NCBI RefSeq assembly: GCF_000316575.1
Contig: NC_019682.1
Coordinates: forward strand, 2,912,001-2,976,000
Length of the DNA: 64,000 nt
Reading direction: 5' to 3'
Source: Calothrix sp. PCC 7507
GTDB lineage: Bacteria > Cyanobacteriota > Cyanobacteriia > Cyanobacteriales > Nostocaceae
Below the pieces are notes generated by a model. It was not told where the DNA came from and made no database searches. It worked only from the letters and a program-made list of their open reading frames with translations. Positions 45,866 through 55,162 of this stretch are shown here, in pieces. Each line of letters begins with the position of its first letter. The first letter of the stretch is position 1. Made by a program: the position numbers and the translations under genes.

Positions 45866-47140
45866 ATGCGTATCCTGATGCTATCTTCTACGTTTCCTTA
45901 TCCACCTAGTCGTGGGGGAACGGAAATTAGAACTTTTAATTTGCTCAAATACCTCCAACAAAAGCATTCAGTGATTTTAATTACACAGTCTAACAAGGAA
46001 GTCACAAATGCAGAGGTAGAGGAATTACGGAAATATGTAAGTGAACTGGTCATTTTTCCTTTACCGTCGGAACCAGAAAATCAAGGTGGTATTTCAGAGT
46101 TATTGGCTAAGGCGAGGCGATTTATGGAATCGGTGCTTAAAGCTACACCGCCAAATGTTCTGTATCGTTATTCGCCAGCAATTCAAGCCTTAGTTGATGA
46201 TTATGTTCAGGCGCAAAAGTGTGATGTAATTACTTGTGAACATAGCGTTAACGAAATATATATTCGTCCTGAGTTTCGCAACAGTGTAAATACGGTTGTC
46301 GATGTCCACAGTTCGGTTTACGGTTGGGTGCGCGATCATCTGAAGATGGATGCTTCACAGAATGCATTACGCGATCGCTTATATCTCTCGCTTGTCTTGG
46401 AGCGTTACGAGAAGCGCTACTGTACTAAATTTTCTCACATTGTTGTCACCACCCAAGACGATCGCCAAGAATTTCTCAAACTCCGTCCGGACATTGAAAT
46501 CGCCGTAATTCCCAATGGCGTAGATTTAGAATTATTTCCCTATCGTTTACAAGATCCAGGCGGACATAGTTTAATTTTTGTAGGAGCAATGGATGCATCC
46601 CACAATATCGATGCGGCTCGGTTTTTTGCTTTAGAAGTATTGCCAGAACTGCAAAAATCCTATCCTGATGTCACATTTAGTATTGTCGGTGCTAGACCAA
46701 GCCCAGAAGTTTTAGAATTGAAAGATATTCCTGGAGTTATAGTTACAGGTCGCGTGTCTTCAATGGTAGAATATTTGCATAACTCTACCGTTTGCGTAGT
46801 GCCGCTGAGAACTGGGTTTGGGATTAAGAATAAAACCCTCGAAGCAATGGCAGCAGGTGTGCCAGTAGTAGGAAGCGATCGCGGTTTAGAAGGATTAGCT
46901 GTCGATGGCAATGGTATATCAGTGGGAGCATTACGCGCAAATGTACCCCAGGAATATATCACTGCTATTAGTAAACTATTTGATAACCCAAAACTGCGCT
47001 CTGAATTATCTCTCAATGGCAGACAATTAGTAGAAACAGAATTTACTTGGGATATCGCTGGTAAAAACTATGAACAAGTTTGTCTTCAGAGCGGTAGTAA
47101 TGGCTACAGTGGTTCTCAGTTGAGTGCAATATACCCCTAA
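45866..47140 (+). CDS. GT4-family glycosyltransferase
   Basis: The 424-residue protein has the two-domain GT-B layout: an N-terminal domain with MRILMLSSTFPYPPSRGGTE, and a C-terminal donor domain with VAVIPNGVDLELF, LIFVGAMDASHNIDAARFF, GARPSPEVLEL and GFGIKNKTLEAMAAGVPVVG, the EAMAAGxPVV motif of GT4 enzymes. It probably transfers a sugar from an NDP-sugar onto a growing polysaccharide or lipid carrier. AAGAAGAAGAG before the ATG is a fair ribosome-binding site. No terminator is evident. Confidence 0.88.
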   Translation: MRILMLSSTFPYPPSRGGTEIRTFNLLKYLQQKHSVILITQSNKEVTNAEVEELRKYVSELVIFPLPSEPENQGGISELLAKARRFMESVLKATPPNVLYRYSPAIQALVDDYVQAQKCDVITCEHSVNEIYIRPEFRNSVNTVVDVHSSVYGWVRDHLKMDASQNALRDRLYLSLVLERYEKRYCTKFSHIVVTTQDDRQEFLKLRPDIEIAVIPNGVDLELFPYRLQDPGGHSLIFVGAMDASHNIDAARFFALEVLPELQKSYPDVTFSIVGARPSPEVLELKDIPGVIVTGRVSSMVEYLHNSTVCVVPLRTGFGIKNKTLEAMAAGVPVVGSDRGLEGLAVDGNGISVGALRANVPQEYITAISKLFDNPKLRSELSLNGRQLVETEFTWDIAGKNYEQVCLQSGSNGYSGSQLSAIYP

Positions 47141-47329
47141 TTGAGGAGTCAGGAGTATTCAATATTCTGATTCTTGACTTCCTTTAGGTGGGTATATCTC
47201 ATGCATCTGAGAATTGCCATATAGAGGTTCTCAGTCGGATGCAATACAGTCGAGGGTGGGGTTTCCCCGCCCCTACAGGCTTTGCAATTTCAACTTGTAC
47301 CTCACTGATGTGAAAACCGCTATAACTAC

Positions 47330-47368
47330 AAAAAAATGAAGGATAAAATTTCATATTTCATCCTTCAT
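47330..47368 (-). terminator. Rho-independent terminator of the small secreted-protein gene
   Basis: On the minus strand ATGAAGGAT (47360-47368) and ATCCTTCAT (47336-47344) form a nine-base stem followed by a T-run at 47330-47335. It lies about 30 bases after the stop of the leftward 110-residue gene. Confidence 0.75.
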
Positions 47369-47397
47369 ACTTTTCTCAATCTTCAGCCAAAATTGTA

Positions 47398-47730
47398 TTA
47401 CTGTCGCATTGAAGGCGCGGAAAAAATCCTGCTAGATACTGGAATGCGTAGATTAGGTTTGTTGACAGCTATAGGAGGATTATCAGCAGAAGAGTTACTG
47501 CTTACTTCAGAGATAATGTCTGCTTTACCATTTGTAGAAGTAACAGAGTCACTCGATTTCGATGACAACTTGGTATCTAGATCAGGAGATGATTTTGGGG
47601 ATATAGAGCTACTATTATCAATAGTATCATCATTTAATTCTCTGGGAGTTTGAGCTTTACATGGAGTTATGCAGAAAGCAGAACCTGCTGCTAAAGCTAG
47701 GGCTAGCAGTGGACAAATAGATTTATGCAT
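47398..47730 (-). CDS. Small secreted protein, 110 residues
   Basis: The product has a clear signal peptide (MHKSICPLLALALAAGSAFC, with an Ala-rich core ending near CKAQT) and a mature part rich in Ser, Asp and Asn (SSSISPKSSPDLDTKLSSKS). No domain is recognised. A rho-independent terminator directly after the stop supports a real transcript on this strand. An open frame on the opposite strand starts within that terminator and is less likely. Confidence 0.6.
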   Translation of the reverse strand: MHKSICPLLALALAAGSAFCITPCKAQTPRELNDDTIDNSSSISPKSSPDLDTKLSSKSSDSVTSTNGKADIISEVSSNSSADNPPIAVNKPNLRIPVSSRIFSAPSMRQ

Positions 47731-48478
47731 TATGATTATTTAAAGTCCTTGATATGTGTGGCAATTCACAAAGCAAATATGCTTTTAATGCTTAATTAAG
47801 AATTTCGCCGACAGATGCGTCCTTAACAATATTTTTTGTTAATTAGTCCAGCAGAACTATTCAAAGTATAGTTGCATTGATATTCTTTATAAAAGAGGAA
47901 TTTTACGGAAATATTGTTAATTTAATATATTTTGCCGTAATTAGGAGTAAAGTATATTTATGGATTTCAACTATTAAATATGTAAAGTTTTCAAAAAAAG
48001 TAGTATTCCGTCTTATACCAATTCGATATGAAGATGCATAATTAGGACTTACGCAAGATGTGACCAAAAACCTGATTCTTGCATAGCGGTAATTCATGTA
48101 TAGGAATTATATTTGATTTCTGAGAAAATCTAAGTATCTGTAGTGGTGCGGCAAGGCTAAATTTGTGCATTAGAGGTAGGTTGGGTGAAGCGGAGCGCAA
48201 CCCAACATATAGCGGATCTGCTACTCTATGAGTTCTCCGAAGGAGTACCCGCAGGCTATTACCGCTACTTTCGTTGTGTTGGGCGTAAGTCCTGATAATA
48301 CTTAGCCTACAAAGCCCTCATGTTCTGATAACCGTGTCTTCAGTCGTTAGATGGAGCAAAATTACCGACTTAACTATAAAATATTCACTTTGTCAGTTTG
48401 TCGATTTAAGCTATGTTTGGTAAATAAAAGAAGTAACCTGCATAGTCAACTTTTATCCCACACTTGACATCAAGCATT
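47731..48478. other. Long spacer with dispersed repeats
   Basis: About 750 bases without a supported gene. The first half is A/T-rich and must hold the promoter of the leftward small secreted-protein gene. Between about 48175 and 48300 lie small dispersed repeats: GTAGGTTGGGTGAAGCGGAG followed by a GTTGGG copy, and CTCCGAAGGAGTACCCGCAG. Confidence 0.5.
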
Positions 48479-48742
48479 GTGAGTGCCAAACGTCTGCCAG
48501 AAACCATTGCCCATGTCAGAATTACCCGCCAATCCTGGCAACACGGGTTCCTTGAAGGTGAAGTCAACGCCGGTGATCATGAATGGCAGTTCCAATGGCA
48601 TTTTCGCCGGGGAGAACTGTCTGTGAAGCCTTCCCAAGGTCGTGCCTTAATCAAAGAACCGCTAGGTCGTTTCTTGGAAAAACAAGATTATCAGTTAGAA
48701 CCGGGAGGAGACTATGCTTTTACTATTCGGGCTGAACTTTAG
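48479..48742 (+). CDS. DUF3146-family protein
   Basis: The product of about 87 residues (AKRLPETIAHVRITRQSWQH, QWHFRRGELSVKPSQGRALI, EPLGRFLEKQDYQLEPGGDY) matches, from memory, a small cyanobacterial family annotated DUF3146, of unknown function. It is a beta-rich protein without cysteines or membrane segments. A GTG at 48479 (giving MSAKRLPET) is the probable start; a TTG at 48464 is also in frame. It is convergent with the RuvC-like nuclease gene, with eight bases between the stops. Confidence 0.7.
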   Translation: MSAKRLPETIAHVRITRQSWQHGFLEGEVNAGDHEWQFQWHFRRGELSVKPSQGRALIKEPLGRFLEKQDYQLEPGGDYAFTIRAEL

Positions 48743-48750
48743 TTAATCAG

Positions 48751-49197
48751 TTAACTGTTAACTGATTCAGTGAGGCGATTTAAATATCTTTCGATTAAGA
48801 GGATAGCAACAATGTCATCTATCGGTCGTGGTGGCTGCCGCATACCCTTTGGCAATAGCTTTGTTATGCCTTGAGGAGGATACATCTGCCAATAGCGATC
48901 GCGTGCTTCTAAGGTCGTGTAGCGCTCATCTACTAAAATAATATTCAAAGGATCGGCTAATTCCTGACTCAGCTGTCGTTTCCACTGCTTGGCTGTAGTT
49001 TGGTCGCCCATGACTACCAAAGAAATAGGCAGCTTTTGACGTAGTTCTTCAATTGTAGCGATCGCTTCATTTGCAGGTATAACTTGGTGATAATATAATT
49101 GCCGATCTAGCCCCATCACCGCTACACCACATTTATCCCGACCTGGATCAAAGCCCAAAATCACTGGTTGTGTAGGAGAAAATTCGCTCAAGGTCAT
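48751..49197 (-). CDS. RuvC/YqgF-like RNase H-fold nuclease
   Basis: The protein of 148 residues has the RNase H-fold resolvase pattern: VILGFDPGRDKCGVAVMG with the first catalytic Asp, ISLVVMGDQTTAKQW, IILVDERYTTLEARDRYW with the conserved Glu/Arg, and PPRPIDDIVAILLIERYL with the final acidic pair. Relatives process pre-16S rRNA or resolve Holliday junctions. The start at 49197 excludes 22 residues encoded by an upstream repeat. Confidence 0.8.
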   Translation of the reverse strand: MTLSEFSPTQPVILGFDPGRDKCGVAVMGLDRQLYYHQVIPANEAIATIEELRQKLPISLVVMGDQTTAKQWKRQLSQELADPLNIILVDERYTTLEARDRYWQMYPPQGITKLLPKGMRQPPRPIDDIVAILLIERYLNRLTESVNS

Positions 49198-49200
49198 ACA

Positions 49201-49370
49201 ATTTTGGATTTTAGATTTTGGACTTCGGCTTCGCTCAGTCGAACGATTTTGGATTTGTCCCACTGATAAATCTAGGGGCTGGGGAATTTTGGATTTTAGA
49301 TTTTGGACTTCGGCTTCGCTCAGTCGAATGATTTTGGATTTGTCCCACTGATAAATCTAGGGGCTGGGGA
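49201..49370. repeat. 85-base tandem duplication
   Basis: The block 49201-49285 is repeated at 49286-49370 with one difference (C to T). Each copy contains GACTTCGGCTTCGCTCAGTC, a small dispersed repeat. It lies upstream of the RuvC-like gene and could affect its promoter or leader. Confidence 0.9.
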
Positions 49371-49419
49371 ATTTTGGATTTTTAAATACATTTAAATATC
49401 AAGCGAAATTTTTAAGTTT

Positions 49420-50910
49420 TTAGGTACTAAAAATAACTTTGCCGTTGACTATTGCCAATAGTTTTACTCTTAATGGTCCGGCTGTGTAAGTATCCTCTGC
49501 AGCGATCGCTTTTATTTCTAATAATTCATTCGATTGCCCCATTTGGCCGATAAAGCGCAGGAAGGTACCATCTATTTGCACATTGTCAATAATTCCCGCA
49601 TTACGGGCGCGAAATTGGGAAGCAGAAATCAATAAATCCAGCCGTTGCCGCAATTGATAGGATGTCATGGTTTTGGGATCAGCGGTAGTTGTAGCTAGCA
49701 CCTGTCCACCCGAAAAGACTAATTGATTTCTGGCTGTATCAGCAAAAAATTCTATCTGCTTTTCTCCCCTGACGTAATTGCCAGCACAGAGAATTCGCAT
49801 CACATATTCTCTGCCATCATCTATCTGCTTGACTAATTGTTCAACCTTGTCTTGGGTAACGTGCAGTATCTCTAGATTTGCCGGATTTGCTCCAGGTTCT
49901 GTTAATTCGAGGTTAGCATTCCGATTGGCTTCTTGTAAAAGTTTGATTACTGCTTGACGGGCTGCTGTGGGCTGGTTAACTCGAATCACTACTGCAGCCA
50001 GGACTTGACCCCGCACCAAAGCCAGTTTACCCAAACGTAAGTCCCGGTAGGACTGGTAATATTTTTCCAGCCTTGCTACTTCCTGTTCTAAATAATTCTG
50101 TTGTTTTTCCAATTCTTTGAGCCGAGATTCCCGTTTGGCAATCACTTGCTCACGTGCTGTAATTTCTAGATTACGCTTTTGAATCAGTTGATCTAGGTTA
50201 GCAATTTTTTGATCCCGTTCTAAAATAGCTTCTTGTCTATTCGCCAATTCGCGATCACGTTTGGCAATAGCTGTTTTAGCTTCACTAATAGCTTTTTGGG
50301 CTTCAGCATACAGTTTTTGGCGTTCTGTCTTTAGTTTTTCAACTGCCGTTTTTAGAGCCTGTCTCTGATCGTTAACGCTTTGCAGTTCAGCTATAGCTTG
50401 ACGGTACTGAGCGACAACTTGACCCAACTGGCTTTGGCTGCGCTGGAGTTGCGCTTGAGTTTGGGCTTGTTGGGTGACAGTGCGATTCAGTTGGGCTTGC
50501 GTTGCCTGTTGTTTGGCATTTGCCGCCTGCAAGGAGCGATTAATTGCTTGTAAGTCTTGTTGAGCCTTAGCCTGCTCATTTCTGGCTTGGTTGAGCTCAC
50601 CCTCTACCTGGCTTTTTTGGGTTTCTGCGGTTTTTAGCTGATCGCGCTTATGTCTCAGGTCTTTTTGAATATCCTCTAATTCAAAAACACCCTTCCTCAA
50701 TCCCTCATCGGCAGCAAAGAGAATTCCTAAAGTTGATGCAGAAATTAAAGTACCTGTAAAAATAGTTACTAGTACAGCAGTGTTTTTGGGGCGCAAATTA
50801 AATAGTGAGAGGCGCGCTTTGCCAACCCTTGTGCCAATACGATCACCAGCAGTGGCTAGTACGCCTCCCAAAATCAAAATTGCCAATATGAGGATGTACC
50901 CGGTGGTCAT
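49420..50910 (-). CDS. DUF3084 membrane-anchored coiled-coil protein
   Basis: The 496-residue protein has two transmembrane helices near the N-terminus (YILILAILILGGVLATAG and AVLVTIFTGTLISASTLGIL), separated by a basic loop, then a very long coiled coil (about residues 70-290) rich in Gln, Glu, Ala and Lys. A C-terminal globular domain follows (LALVRGQVLAAVVIRVNQP, LVFSGGQVLATTT). This is the DUF3084 layout, common in cyanobacteria, of unknown function. It may span the periplasm or structure the cell envelope. Confidence 0.82.
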   Translation of the reverse strand: MTTGYILILAILILGGVLATAGDRIGTRVGKARLSLFNLRPKNTAVLVTIFTGTLISASTLGILFAADEGLRKGVFELEDIQKDLRHKRDQLKTAETQKSQVEGELNQARNEQAKAQQDLQAINRSLQAANAKQQATQAQLNRTVTQQAQTQAQLQRSQSQLGQVVAQYRQAIAELQSVNDQRQALKTAVEKLKTERQKLYAEAQKAISEAKTAIAKRDRELANRQEAILERDQKIANLDQLIQKRNLEITAREQVIAKRESRLKELEKQQNYLEQEVARLEKYYQSYRDLRLGKLALVRGQVLAAVVIRVNQPTAARQAVIKLLQEANRNANLELTEPGANPANLEILHVTQDKVEQLVKQIDDGREYVMRILCAGNYVRGEKQIEFFADTARNQLVFSGGQVLATTTADPKTMTSYQLRQRLDLLISASQFRARNAGIIDNVQIDGTFLRFIGQMGQSNELLEIKAIAAEDTYTAGPLRVKLLAIVNGKVIFST

Positions 50911-51078
50911 CGTCAGCTACCGAAATGCTTCCAGATACAGCCTACTACTTTCGACCATAGTCTGGGGGAATGGAAGATTGGCAATAGCTGAAATTGCTCA
51001 ATTTTTAGAACCGACCTATGGGATATGGGTGTTAACTCTAAAAACACAACGTTTGCCAATTCCGCTTCCCCCCAACAG

Positions 51079-51195
51079 TTATCAGTGATCAGTTACCAGT
51101 GATCAGTTATCAGTTTTGTCACTTAGGTTAAAGCGTTGGTGCGCTTTCCACACCACACCGACCTGTTCACTGTTCACTGATAACTGATCACTGAT
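51079..51195. repeat. Inverted TCAGTGATCAGTTA repeats downstream of ntcA
   Basis: Several copies of ATCAGTTATCAG/TGATCAGTTA on one side face CTGATAACTGATCACTGAT on the other, about 60 bases apart. The arms can pair into a long hairpin just after the ntcA stop. It could act as a terminator-like structure although no U-tract is seen. Confidence 0.65.
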
Positions 51196-51867
51196 TTAAG
51201 TGAATTGCCTACTCAAGGTAACAGGTTTATGCACAGTAATCTTTTTCTTGTGGATAGAAATCATCTTTTTTTCACGTAAATCCCCGAGTAGCCTGGTTAC
51301 GGTGACGCGAGTAGAACCAATTGCTTCGGCGATCGCCTGGTGAGATAGCTTCAGATCAATTGTGATCCCATCGGCACAAGGAACACCAAAATCACGACAA
51401 AGAATTAATAAAAAACTCACCAATCTAGAACCCATATCTCGGTGAGCGAGGGTTTCAATCATCATCTCTGTCTGTAAAATCCGCGAAGACAGACCCCGCA
51501 GCATTAACATCGATAATTCTGGATTTTCCTTGAGCGCTTGTTCCACCTGTTCAATTGGCGCTGACAGTAACTCTACAGGTGTAAACGCCACCGCATGGTA
51601 AAACCTATCCGATTTATTCCCCGTCAGCAACGACAACACACCAAAAACGCTATTTTCCCGCAGTAATGCTACCGTTATTTCTTCTCCTGCCTCATACACC
51701 CTGGAAAGTTTAACAGCACCTTTCAGAAGAAAATAAACTCGTTCAGCAGGATCGCCAGGAAAAAAGATCGTTTTATTGCGTTCAAACGTTTCCACAACCG
51801 GAGGAAAAGCGCCAGTTGCCATCTGACGAAAAACATTTGCTAGGGCTTTATCTTGTGTCACGATCAT
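51196..51867 (-). CDS. ntcA: Global nitrogen regulator NtcA
   Basis: The 223-residue protein from the ATG at 51867 ([20 protein letters not shown]) is typical of Nostocales NtcA, a CRP-family activator. It has the 2-oxoglutarate-responsive beta barrel ([40 protein letters not shown]), a long dimer helix ([20 protein letters not shown]) and a C-terminal helix-turn-helix ([20 protein letters not shown]). NtcA activates nitrogen assimilation and heterocyst genes when 2-oxoglutarate is high, binding GTA-N8-TAC. A GTG-initiated six-residue extension is possible but the family starts at MIVTQ. A canonical NtcA-box lies upstream. Confidence 0.97.
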
Positions 51868-52394
51868 CTCCCTTCCCCTACCCAATGCCGGAAAAACAAA
51901 AACTGATTACCTAAGAATACACCCGAAAAAACAATAAGACACCGTCAACCTTTCTGTACTTTCCTATACTCCAAATCAATGCTTCATATTTATTTGTTTA
52001 TAATGATACATAATTTATGATCTTTTTAGCTAGTAGTTGTTGATCAGCGCTTCTGGGAGTAAAATATGCCGGAAACCGAGACACTTTTCCCAACAGCTAC
52101 AAACCTTATAACAAAAGCCTTTTGAATTTTAAATTTTTCAAGAAGCCTGAATTTAGATGTCCGGATGTGAAAAATTCGCTAATTTTAAATTCTGTGCCGT
52201 GGTGTTAACTGTATTCAAAAAAAAACTTGAAGAAAAAATTAAGACTTTTGGGGAATATCTTAAGTAATAACAGGTAATTTAGTTGCAGTAAGCACTCTTA
52301 ACAATTATCATTTTTGCAAATCCCATGTAAAACAAAGGCAAACTAGCCTCAGATTCTAGTATGCTCCTAATCATTGATCACATTCACAATTTTT
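51868..52394. other. Divergent region between ntcA and fabI
   Basis: No gene is supported in these 527 bases. Besides the NtcA box it holds A/T-rich sequence before fabI. I cannot place the fabI promoter with confidence. Confidence 0.5.
51931..51969 (-). promoter_or_regulatory. Probable NtcA-activated ntcA promoter
   Basis: GTA at 51956-51958 and TAC at 51967-51969 with eight bases between them fit the NtcA box. Reading leftward, TATTGT (51936-51931) fits the TAN3T -10 box, 19 bases from the NtcA box; the usual spacing is about 20-24. The site is about 90 bases upstream of the ntcA start, consistent with the known autoregulation of ntcA in Anabaena. Confidence 0.6.
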
Positions 52395-53171
52395 ATGCTA
52401 AATCTGACTGGAAAAAACGCCCTAGTGACAGGCATTGCAAATAACCGCTCTATCGCCTGGGGAATTGCCCAACAACTGCATAAAGCTGGAGCCAACCTCG
52501 GCATTACCTATCTACCAGATGAGCGAGGCAAGATGGAGAAGAAAGTCGCAGAATTAGTGGAACCCCTCAATCCCAGCCTATTCGTTCCCTGCAATGTCCA
52601 AAACGAAGCACAGGTTGAGTCTACTTTTGAAACGATCCGCGATAAGTGGGGAAAGTTAGATATTCTTGTTCACTGTCTCGCCTTTGCTAACAAAGATGAT
52701 TTGACTGGAGATTTTAGCGAAACCTCACGCGCAGGCTTTAGCACTGCTTTAGAGATTAGTACCTTTTCCCTGGCGCAGTTGAGTGGGGCTGCTAAACCTC
52801 TGATGACAGAGGGGGGTAGTATCGTCACCCTGACATATTTAGGCGGTGTGAGAGCAATTCCTAACTATAACGTCATGGGAGTCGCCAAGGCAGGTTTAGA
52901 AGCCAGTGTGCGCTATTTGGCAGCTGAACTGGGGCCACAAAATATCCGCGTCAATGCCATCTCTGCGGGCCCAATTCGGACTTTGGCATCTAGCGCTGTT
53001 GGCGGCATCTTAGACATGATTCATCATGTAGAGCAAGTTGCCCCTCTGCGACGCACAGTCACTCAGCTAGAAGTTGGCAATACGGCAGCTTTCTTATGTA
53101 GCGATTTGTCCAGCGGTATTACAGGGCAAGTCATATATGTTGATGCAGGATATGAAATTATGGGGATGTGA
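52395..53171 (+). CDS. fabI: Enoyl-[acyl-carrier-protein] reductase (NADH)
   Basis: The 258-residue protein has the SDR-type FabI pattern: LVTGIANNRSIAWGIAQQL (nucleotide binding), CNVQNEAQVESTF, YNVMGVAKAGLEASVRYLAA with the catalytic Tyr-x6-Lys, and AISAGPIRTLASSAVGG. FabI reduces the trans-2 double bond in the last step of each fatty-acid elongation cycle. The ATG at 52395 matches the family N-terminus (MLNLTGKNALVTG); the upstream in-frame ATG at 52374 adds seven residues not seen in relatives. hisB follows in the same direction after a 44-base tandem duplication. Confidence 0.95.
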   Translation: MLNLTGKNALVTGIANNRSIAWGIAQQLHKAGANLGITYLPDERGKMEKKVAELVEPLNPSLFVPCNVQNEAQVESTFETIRDKWGKLDILVHCLAFANKDDLTGDFSETSRAGFSTALEISTFSLAQLSGAAKPLMTEGGSIVTLTYLGGVRAIPNYNVMGVAKAGLEASVRYLAAELGPQNIRVNAISAGPIRTLASSAVGGILDMIHHVEQVAPLRRTVTQLEVGNTAAFLCSDLSSGITGQVIYVDAGYEIMGM

Positions 53172-53197
53172 TCAGTTAACAGTTAACAGTCATCAGT

Positions 53198-53285
53198 TAT
53201 CACTCACCAGTTATTCCCCCCACTCCCTAGTCTCTATCTGCTATCACTCACCAGTTATTCCCCCCACTCCCTAGTCTCTATCTGC
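53198..53285. repeat. 44-base tandem duplication before hisB
   Basis: The block 53198-53241 is repeated without change at 53242-53285, ending one base before the hisB ATG. The duplicated unit contains TTATTCCCCCCACTCCCTAG, and no ribosome-binding site is recognisable. Confidence 0.9.
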
Positions 53286-53286
53286 T

Positions 53287-53907
53287 ATGCAAATCAGCGA
53301 ACGCCAAATTACTCAAATTTCTCGGACTGCGTCTGTTCATCGCACTACAGGCGAAACAAATGTGCAAGTCACTATCAACCTCGATGGTACAGGGATTTGT
53401 CAAGCAGCCACTGGCATTCCCTTTTTAGATCATATGTTGCATCAAATTTCCTCCCACGGGCTGATTGACTTGGATGTGCAAGCCCAAGGAGATTGGGAAA
53501 TTGACGACCACCATACAAACGAAGATGTAGGCATTACCCTAGGACAAGCTTTCAGTAAAGCACTAGGCGATCGCAAAGGTATTGTTCGCTTTGGCAATTT
53601 TCTGGCACCCCTGGATGAAGCTTTAGTCCAAGTAGCGCTGGATTTTTCTGGCCGCCCCCACATTAGCTATGGGTTGCAAATTCCTACTCAGCGGGTAGGA
53701 ACTTATGATACCCAGCTAGTCCGTGAATTCTTTGTGGCGCTGGTCAATCATAGTCAAATGACACTCCACATTCGTCAACTGGATGGCATTAATTCCCATC
53801 ACATTATTGAGGCAACATTTAAAGCCTTTGCTAGAGCAATGCGGATGGCAGTTGAGATTGATACCCGTCGTGCTGGTGGAATTCCCAGTTCTAAGGGGGT
53901 TTTGTAG
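53287..53907 (+). CDS. hisB: Imidazoleglycerol-phosphate dehydratase
   Basis: The 206-residue protein carries the IGPD metal-binding repeats in both halves: [41 protein letters not shown] and [19 protein letters not shown]. It dehydrates imidazoleglycerol phosphate in histidine synthesis and forms a 24-mer with manganese. As usual in cyanobacteria it is a stand-alone enzyme, not fused to histidinol phosphatase. The start lies directly after the tandem duplication. Confidence 0.96.
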   Translation: MQISERQITQISRTASVHRTTGETNVQVTINLDGTGICQAATGIPFLDHMLHQISSHGLIDLDVQAQGDWEIDDHHTNEDVGITLGQAFSKALGDRKGIVRFGNFLAPLDEALVQVALDFSGRPHISYGLQIPTQRVGTYDTQLVREFFVALVNHSQMTLHIRQLDGINSHHIIEATFKAFARAMRMAVEIDTRRAGGIPSSKGVL

Positions 53908-53935
53908 GCTAGTAAATGAAGTATGAAGTATGAAG

Positions 53936-54013
53936 TCTGAAATGAAGAAACTTGTACAGTAAGCTTTTCAGGGGTTGGTAATGGGTGGTTTATTTGCGCC
54001 GTGACGTACTAGT
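53936..54013. repeat. 78-base dispersed repeat, copy A
   Basis: It begins TCTGAAATGAAGAAACTTGT and contains ATGGGTGGTTTATTTGCGCC. The same unit, with six differences, is at 55179-55256, and a truncated relative is at the end of the window. Each copy lies just after a stop codon. Confidence 0.85.
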
Positions 54014-54187
54014 TAGAATTACCAGGCAGGGGTGACAAAGAGAGTGCCAATTAGTGCTTCGGTTAGCGATAATTGACAAACATGGTGATGGCGGTTATTG
54101 TCAGGTCACTGGGCAATCTGTTGATTAATGCCAAGTTGCAGTTTTAACTGTGACTTTAAATAATTGGTAATTGGTAATTGAACCGAG

Positions 54188-55162
54188 ATGAAGTCTGTTG
54201 CAGACACCCCTGATTCTCAACTAAATACTACAGACACTCCACCAGTAGTCCTCACTTCTGAGTTGCGAAAAGTCTATCGTACTGGCTTTTGGCTGAATCA
54301 AAAAGTTTTATCCCTCAAAAGCTGTTCTTTATCGGTGTATCAGGGAGAAACTTTTGGTTTATTAGGGCCAAATGGTGCTGGTAAAACTACGCTTCTAAAG
54401 CTGTTGCTAGGAATTATCCGTCCTACTTCTGGGCGAGGATTATTGTTGGGTAAGCCCCTAGGCGATCGCAGTGTTAAGCAAAGCATCGGTTATCTGAGCG
54501 AAAGTCCCTACTTGTATGAATATCTCACAGGCTGGGAATTTTTGCAGCTAGCCGCGGGGCTATTTCAAATTCCCCAGAGTGTGCAACAGCGACGCATTCC
54601 CCAACTACTAGAGTTAATGGGTTTATCTCTAGCCGATGCTCGCAAAAAACAGATGCGGCGCTATTCTAAGGGGATGTTACAGCGTGTCGGTATGGCACAG
54701 GCACTGATTAACGATCCAGATTTGGTATTCTTAGATGAACCGATGTCTGGTCTTGATCCTGTGGGACGCTACCAAATGCGGGAGATTATCCTGGGACTGA
54801 AAGCGAATGGTAAAACAATTTTTTTTAATAGCCATATTCTCAGTGAAGTGGAGCAAATTTGCGATCGCATTGCGATCCTCGCTCAAGGTGAATTAATTTG
54901 TACTGGTTCCCTCAATCAACTTTTGGGGACTTCAAGCACATATTATGTTAAAGGTCAAGGTGGTGACTGGGCAGTTCTGAAAAAGTGGATACCCAGTATA
55001 GTATTTGAGCCTGATGGTTCCTGGCAAGGTACACTACAAGACGATTACTATGATTTTTTAGCTAGCCTCCGCTTAATGGAGGGGCAAATTACCACCATGA
55101 AATTGTCTCGTCCTTCCTTAGAAGAGTTTTTTATCCAACAAATTCAACAACAAAGTAAATGA
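54188..55162 (+). CDS. ABC transporter ATP-binding protein
   Basis: The 324-residue protein has the ABC ATPase motifs in order: Walker A LLGPNGAGKTTLLKLLLG, the signature YSKGMLQRVGMAQALINDP, Walker B LVFLDEPMSGLDPVG and the switch IFFNSHILSEVEQICDR. It resembles the CcmA/NatA/drug-exporter type with a C-terminal regulatory extension. No permease gene follows; the next gene in the same direction is 650 bases away, so its partner is unknown. Confidence 0.9.
   Translation: MKSVADTPDSQLNTTDTPPVVLTSELRKVYRTGFWLNQKVLSLKSCSLSVYQGETFGLLGPNGAGKTTLLKLLLGIIRPTSGRGLLLGKPLGDRSVKQSIGYLSESPYLYEYLTGWEFLQLAAGLFQIPQSVQQRRIPQLLELMGLSLADARKKQMRRYSKGMLQRVGMAQALINDPDLVFLDEPMSGLDPVGRYQMREIILGLKANGKTIFFNSHILSEVEQICDRIAILAQGELICTGSLNQLLGTSSTYYVKGQGGDWAVLKKWIPSIVFEPDGSWQGTLQDDYYDFLASLRLMEGQITTMKLSRPSLEEFFIQQIQQQSK

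Noticed and set aside
47336-47653. 105-codon open frame opposite the small secreted-protein gene
   Set aside because: It starts inside a terminator of the opposite strand, and the minus-strand frame has a clear signal peptide.
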